Positions 60,921 to 64,000 of a DNA stretch of 64,000 bases are shown one piece after another. Both the position numbers and the translations under genes were made by a program. Origin of the DNA: Aliirhizobium smilacinae (GTDB lineage: Bacteria > Pseudomonadota > Alphaproteobacteria > Rhizobiales > Rhizobiaceae); the NCBI RefSeq assembly GCF_006335145.1, contig NZ_VDMN01000009.1:1-64000 (forward strand), in the 5' to 3' direction. Below the pieces are notes generated by a model. That model saw only the letters and a program-made list of their open reading frames with translations. It had not been told where the DNA came from and made no database searches. Each line of letters begins with the position of its first letter. The stretch's first letter is position 1.

Positions 60921-61282
60921 GAACAGTCCAAGCCGTAATCAAGCTTGCTCCATAGCGTCGTAAAGGGGGGGAATAATTGACCGCGACTGAATGCAGGCGA
61001 ACTCGCCAATCGGATCGCCGCCTCGGCGCGGCATCGCGGTCTATCGATTATGTATCCCGGCATTGCGGCCGTTTGATGTTGCGTGGAAACCTCTTTTAGC
61101 CCTGGGGGTCCGGTGACCGCGGCCGCACTTCTCTTTCCCGGCAACGCTGTATCCTGCGACCCGGCGCCGGCAGAGGCGTCAACAAAGGCCTTGTCCGATT
61201 AAGTTGAAGCTAAATCACATCTTTTCGGAACAGATTGTGCCGAGGGTGCTTACAGCTATGCACCGAAGGAGCCCTCAGCCAA
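60921..61282. other. Divergent region upstream of the desaturase pair and the response regulator
   Basis: The left half (to about 61095) is part of the duplicated segment and is shared with 45940-46105, so the desaturase promoter is probably in it. The right half should hold the response-regulator promoter. No gene is supported. Confidence 0.45.
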
Positions 61283-61666
61283 ATGTCTGACCCAATTGCG
61301 TTGGTCGTCGATGACGAGCCACTTATTCTCATGGACACGGCCGACATCGTCGCGTCCGCCGGGTATCACGTCATCGAGGCGCGCAGCGCCGATGAGGCAT
61401 TTGAGCTCCTCGCCAAGTATCGCTCCGTGAAACTGCTGATGACCGACGTTCAGATGCCTGGCACGATGGACGGTCTGGCGCTCGCACGATATGTCGGCGA
61501 GCACTGGCCGGAGGTCCATGTCGTCGTCGCATCCGGCGCCGTCACGCCGAAAGACGACGAGCTTCCGCACGGCGCCCGGTTCCTCGGCAAGCCGCTCAAC
61601 CAGGCACTCGTGCTTGAAACCCTGCAAGAGCTCGAAAGAGAAAGCGAACCCCGGCCGAAAGGCTGA
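61283..61666 (+). CDS. Single-domain response regulator
   Basis: The 127-aa protein from ATG 61283 is a receiver domain with no output domain: ALVVDDEPLILMDTAD (acidic pair 10-11), LLMTDVQMPGTMDG (phospho-acceptor Asp55) and ARFLGKPLNQ (Lys103). It would act by phosphorylation-dependent protein binding. The histidine kinase gene begins 97 bp downstream and may be its partner. Confidence 0.92.
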   Translation: MSDPIALVVDDEPLILMDTADIVASAGYHVIEARSADEAFELLAKYRSVKLLMTDVQMPGTMDGLALARYVGEHWPEVHVVVASGAVTPKDDELPHGARFLGKPLNQALVLETLQELERESEPRPKG

Positions 61667-61763
61667 GTGAGACGTTGGCATTGGCTTCATCAATCGCTAC
61701 TTGTAGTCTCGGATCGCCCATCGCCGAGATCGGATCATTGCGACGGATTGCGATGAGGGTGAT

Positions 61764-62972
61764 ATGGACGAGCCTGACCGACATGATTTTCAATCGGACA
61801 TAGACGCGATCTCTGAGATCGCCGCTGTTCCATCGATCCTCGAAGTCATCAGCGAGACGACCGGGATGGGCTTTGTGGCTGTAGCCCGGGTGACCGAAGG
61901 CAGGTGGGTTGCCTGCAAGGTGCTCGACGCCATCGATTTTGGCCTCAAGGAAGGTAGCGAACTCGTCGTTGAGACGACCATCTGTCACGAAATCACGGCC
62001 AGTCATGAAGCGGTGGCCATCGACGATGTCGCATCCAGCCCATACGCCGGGCACCATACGCCGCTCCAATACGGGTTTCAGAGCTATATATCCGTTCCCA
62101 TCATTCAGAAAGACGGGACGCTATTTGGCACCTTGTGCGCGATCGACCCGAAGCCCGCGAAGGTCAACAATAAAAAGACGCTGACAATGTTTCGTCTCTT
62201 CGCCGAGATGATCGCCAATCATCTCGATGCGCGCATTCAGTTGCTTAAGTCCGAAGAGGACCTTCGACAGGAGATCGAAATCTCGAAAATACGAGAGCAG
62301 TTCGTTGCCATCCTCGGTCATGACCTGCGCAATCCCCTCGCCTCGATGGTGGCGGGAACCCGTATGCTCGCAAAGTCGCGGCTGGACGAAAGAGCCCAAA
62401 CCGTCGTCCAGATGATGATCAAGAGTGCCGATCGCATGGCGAACCTGGTGGACAACGTCATGGACTTCGCACGTGGACGGTTAGGTGGCGGGATCTCTTT
62501 GACGCTGACGGACGCACCGCTCCAGCCTACCTTGGACCAGGTGGTGGAGGAAATGCGGAGCGTCTGGGCCGACCGCACCATCTACGCAGACTTCAAGGTC
62601 TCGTATCCGATGCGAATGGATCATCCACGTCTGGCGCAGATGTTTTCAAATCTGCTCGGAAACGCGCTAACTCACGGGTCGCCCGACACGCCAATCAAGA
62701 TCGTGGCGGAAACGACCGATGAGGCTTTTGAGCTTTGGATTGCAAACGCCGGCGATCCCATTCCGGAAGATGCACTTGAGAGGCTGTTTCAACCGTTCAC
62801 GCGGCCAGTGAGCCAGGGGTCCAAGGAGGGACTAGGTCTAGGTCTCTATATTGCGGCCCAAATCGCCGAAGCCCACGGTGGCACCCTGTCGGTGACATCG
62901 TCAGAGAAAGAGACGAGGTTCACGCTTCATGTGCCGGTCAAGCCGAATGTGGCTAATGCACCACCAAGGTGA
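61764..62972 (+). CDS. GAF-domain sensor histidine kinase
   Basis: The 402-aa protein has a GAF sensor domain (about 20-155; HHTPLQYGFQSYISVPII), a dimerisation domain with the phospho-acceptor His186 in VAILGHDLRNPLASM, and a catalytic ATPase domain with FSNLLGNALTHG and GLGLGLYIAAQIAEAHGG. It has no membrane segment, so it senses a cytoplasmic signal. It probably phosphorylates the single-domain regulator encoded just upstream. Confidence 0.93.
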   Translation: MDEPDRHDFQSDIDAISEIAAVPSILEVISETTGMGFVAVARVTEGRWVACKVLDAIDFGLKEGSELVVETTICHEITASHEAVAIDDVASSPYAGHHTPLQYGFQSYISVPIIQKDGTLFGTLCAIDPKPAKVNNKKTLTMFRLFAEMIANHLDARIQLLKSEEDLRQEIEISKIREQFVAILGHDLRNPLASMVAGTRMLAKSRLDERAQTVVQMMIKSADRMANLVDNVMDFARGRLGGGISLTLTDAPLQPTLDQVVEEMRSVWADRTIYADFKVSYPMRMDHPRLAQMFSNLLGNALTHGSPDTPIKIVAETTDEAFELWIANAGDPIPEDALERLFQPFTRPVSQGSKEGLGLGLYIAAQIAEAHGGTLSVTSSEKETRFTLHVPVKPNVANAPPR

Positions 62973-62994
62973 AGCCAAAGTCGTGCATCGACAA

Positions 62995-63010
62995 GCCGCC
63001 ACTCGGCGGC
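62995..63010 (+). terminator. Weak hairpin after the kinase gene
   Basis: GCCGCC and GGCGGC form a 6-bp stem with a 4-base loop, 23 bp after the kinase stop. No T-run follows, so it is at best a weak terminator. Confidence 0.3.
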
Positions 63011-63103
63011 CGTAATAAAGCTGATCAGGCGGCTGTTAACGGTCTTGCCCCACTGATGCGATCAGTCCGGGAGCGAGCCGATCCAGATGAGCAAGAGTGT
63101 CTG

Positions 63104-63586
63104 CTAGCTCACGACCGAGTAGGGCCGGACTTCAAGGATCGACACTTCCTCCTGGCGAGCCGGCAACTCGAAAACGATCACGTCGCCGACCTTTGCTCCA
63201 TCAATCGCACGCGCCAACGGCGCCGTCCAGGCGATCGCGCCAGACGTCGGATCGGCCTCATCCTCGCCGACGATGCTGAGTTCTTGTCGCGTGCCATCTC
63301 GCTCGATCGTCGCCGTAGTACCAAACTGCACGTGGTCGACAACCTGGGGCATCGGCACGATCTCCATGCTGGCCTTGCGCGCCTCCCAGTATCGCAGGTC
63401 ACGGCTCAACGAAGATTGATTTTCTCCGAAGGAAGCTCGAGTCAAACGGTCCTTCAAGGATGCGATCTCGCCTTCGATCTTTGACGCTCCGGTTTCTGTC
63501 ACGAGGTTACGCGCCTTGCTGACAGGCCTGTCCGGGACGCCAGGGATCGGGGCGTCGTCAAGTTCTTTGGTAAAGGCTCGGCTCAT
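63104..63586 (-). CDS. GreA/GreB-family protein
   Basis: The 160-aa protein has an N-terminal coiled-coil-like part (ASKIEGEIASLKDRL) and a C-terminal GreA/B domain: VQFGTTATIERDGTRQELSI, VGEDEADPTSGAIAWTAP and AIDGAKVGDVIVFELP. Gre factors rescue backtracked RNA polymerase. The coiled coil is shorter and less acidic at its tip than in GreA, so it may be a Gre-like accessory factor; greA is not assigned. It lies beside a catalase remnant on the same strand. Confidence 0.87.
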   Translation of the reverse strand: MSRAFTKELDDAPIPGVPDRPVSKARNLVTETGASKIEGEIASLKDRLTRASFGENQSSLSRDLRYWEARKASMEIVPMPQVVDHVQFGTTATIERDGTRQELSIVGEDEADPTSGAIAWTAPLARAIDGAKVGDVIVFELPARQEEVSILEVRPYSVVS

Positions 63587-63600
63587 GGCGTTGATTCCAG

Positions 63601-64000
63601 CTATGTGCGACCACTGACTACACTTGGCCCATCAGTCGTCGCTGATCGACGGAAGGTGGATTTCGAGAAGACCGGGATATTGTTCCCGACCAGATCCCAG
63701 TTGCCTTCCTGGGTATATAGCTTAACGGCAAACCCGCGAACGTCGCGGGCAAGGTCGGCCGAGCCTTTATTGCCGGCGACGGTCGAGAAGCGCACGAAAG
63801 CTGGTGTCTTTTCGCCGGGGCGCTGGAAGAGGTCCGCCTTGGTGTAGGCGGCCAGCGACTCGTAGGTCTCAAAATAGCCGTGCGCACCGTAGCCACGCGC
63901 ATGCACCACCCGCTCGGGAATGCGCTCGTGGTCGAAGTGGAAGATTTTCTCACGGAAATGGAAATCGTCGACGACCAGCGGGCCGCGTGCAGCGATACGC
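63601..64000 (-). pseudogene. Catalase, 3'-truncated and running off the window
   Basis: The frame open to the window edge reads GPLVVDDFHFREKIFHFDHE, then VVHARGYGAHGYFETYESLA and AFVRFSTVAGNKGSADLARD, the N-terminal region of a clade II/III catalase, with the distal His in VVHARGYGAHG. It ends right after GNWDLVGNNIPVF, where catalases continue with FIQDAIKFPD, and runs into about 20 foreign codons and a stop. More than two thirds of the enzyme, including the heme Tyr, is missing, so it is inactive. Confidence 0.85.

Larger units (their letters stand above)
57490..61095. repeat. Segmental duplication, copy B (complete)
   Basis: This segment is homologous to 43997-46105. It carries, all intact, the transglutaminase, the PHB-depolymerase-like esterase, the desaturase and the DUF4167-like gene. 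The stretch from about 58001 to 59500 is missing from copy A. Copy B looks ancestral in layout. Ends are placed by eye. Confidence 0.9.

Overview
The window reads as part of a genome of an alphaproteobacterium of the order Hyphomicrobiales, most likely Rhizobium/Agrobacterium-like. The reasons are high GC, the adenylate cyclase/TolB/TPR architecture, the DUF1403-ScpB-recombinase module, an IetAS pair (a system first known from Agrobacterium Ti plasmids), and several small proteins typical of the group. It is a mosaic of conserved metabolic blocks and accessory DNA, so a plasmid, chromid or island-bearing chromosome would all fit. No rRNA, tRNA or CRISPR array was found.

Layout. 1-10440: a nine-gene, tightly packed minus-strand cluster (FecBCD-type ABC importer, LLM flavin monooxygenase, ketopantoate-reductase-like enzyme, TetR regulator, DsbA/HCCA-isomerase-like protein, 3-mercaptopyruvate sulfurtransferase, FAD-linked oxidase), divergent from a second LLM monooxygenase that ends in a strong terminator. 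10995-15168: propionyl-CoA carboxylase pccB-pccA followed by a 2H phosphoesterase. 15600-17540: wreckage of an ISL3 transposase, a tyrosine integrase and an MBL-fold hydrolase. 17780-21191: a cyclase/TolB/TPR protein, a YHS protein and an ankyrin protein. 21300-24800: toxin-antitoxin debris, an orphan antitoxin, a possible toxin-tip/immunity pair, and an intact antitoxin-PIN toxin-integrase operon.

25147-40832 is a defence island. It opens with a tyrosine recombinase divergent from DUF1403 and ScpB-like genes across a perfect 16+16 bp inverted repeat. Next is a SIR2 gene fused head-to-tail (TAGATG) to an 882-aa protein of unknown family. Divergent from it across 165 bp is a short prokaryotic Argonaute operon whose partner protein combines a restriction-endonuclease-like domain, a TIR domain and an APAZ-type C-terminus. 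A double PD-(D/E)XK-like nuclease gene follows, then ietA-ietS (AAA ATPase plus subtilisin-like protease). The SIR2 and TIR modules would both be expected to attack NAD+, with nucleases alongside; this is the most interesting part of the window.

40958-64000 is a signalling and stress region: c-di-GMP enzymes (one frameshifted), an MBL hydrolase, a thioredoxin-reductase-like protein/alcohol dehydrogenase/membrane protein cluster, YciF, an isochorismatase-like hydrolase, a PQQ-type dehydrogenase fused to a PEBP domain, an esterase, DUF4142, a transglutaminase, a PHB-depolymerase-like esterase, two near-identical fatty acid desaturases, a response regulator, a GAF histidine kinase, a GreA-like protein and a broken catalase. 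The two desaturases lie in a segmental duplication (about 44.0-46.1 kb and 57.5-61.1 kb). The first copy has lost about 1.5 kb internally and carries two pseudogenes.
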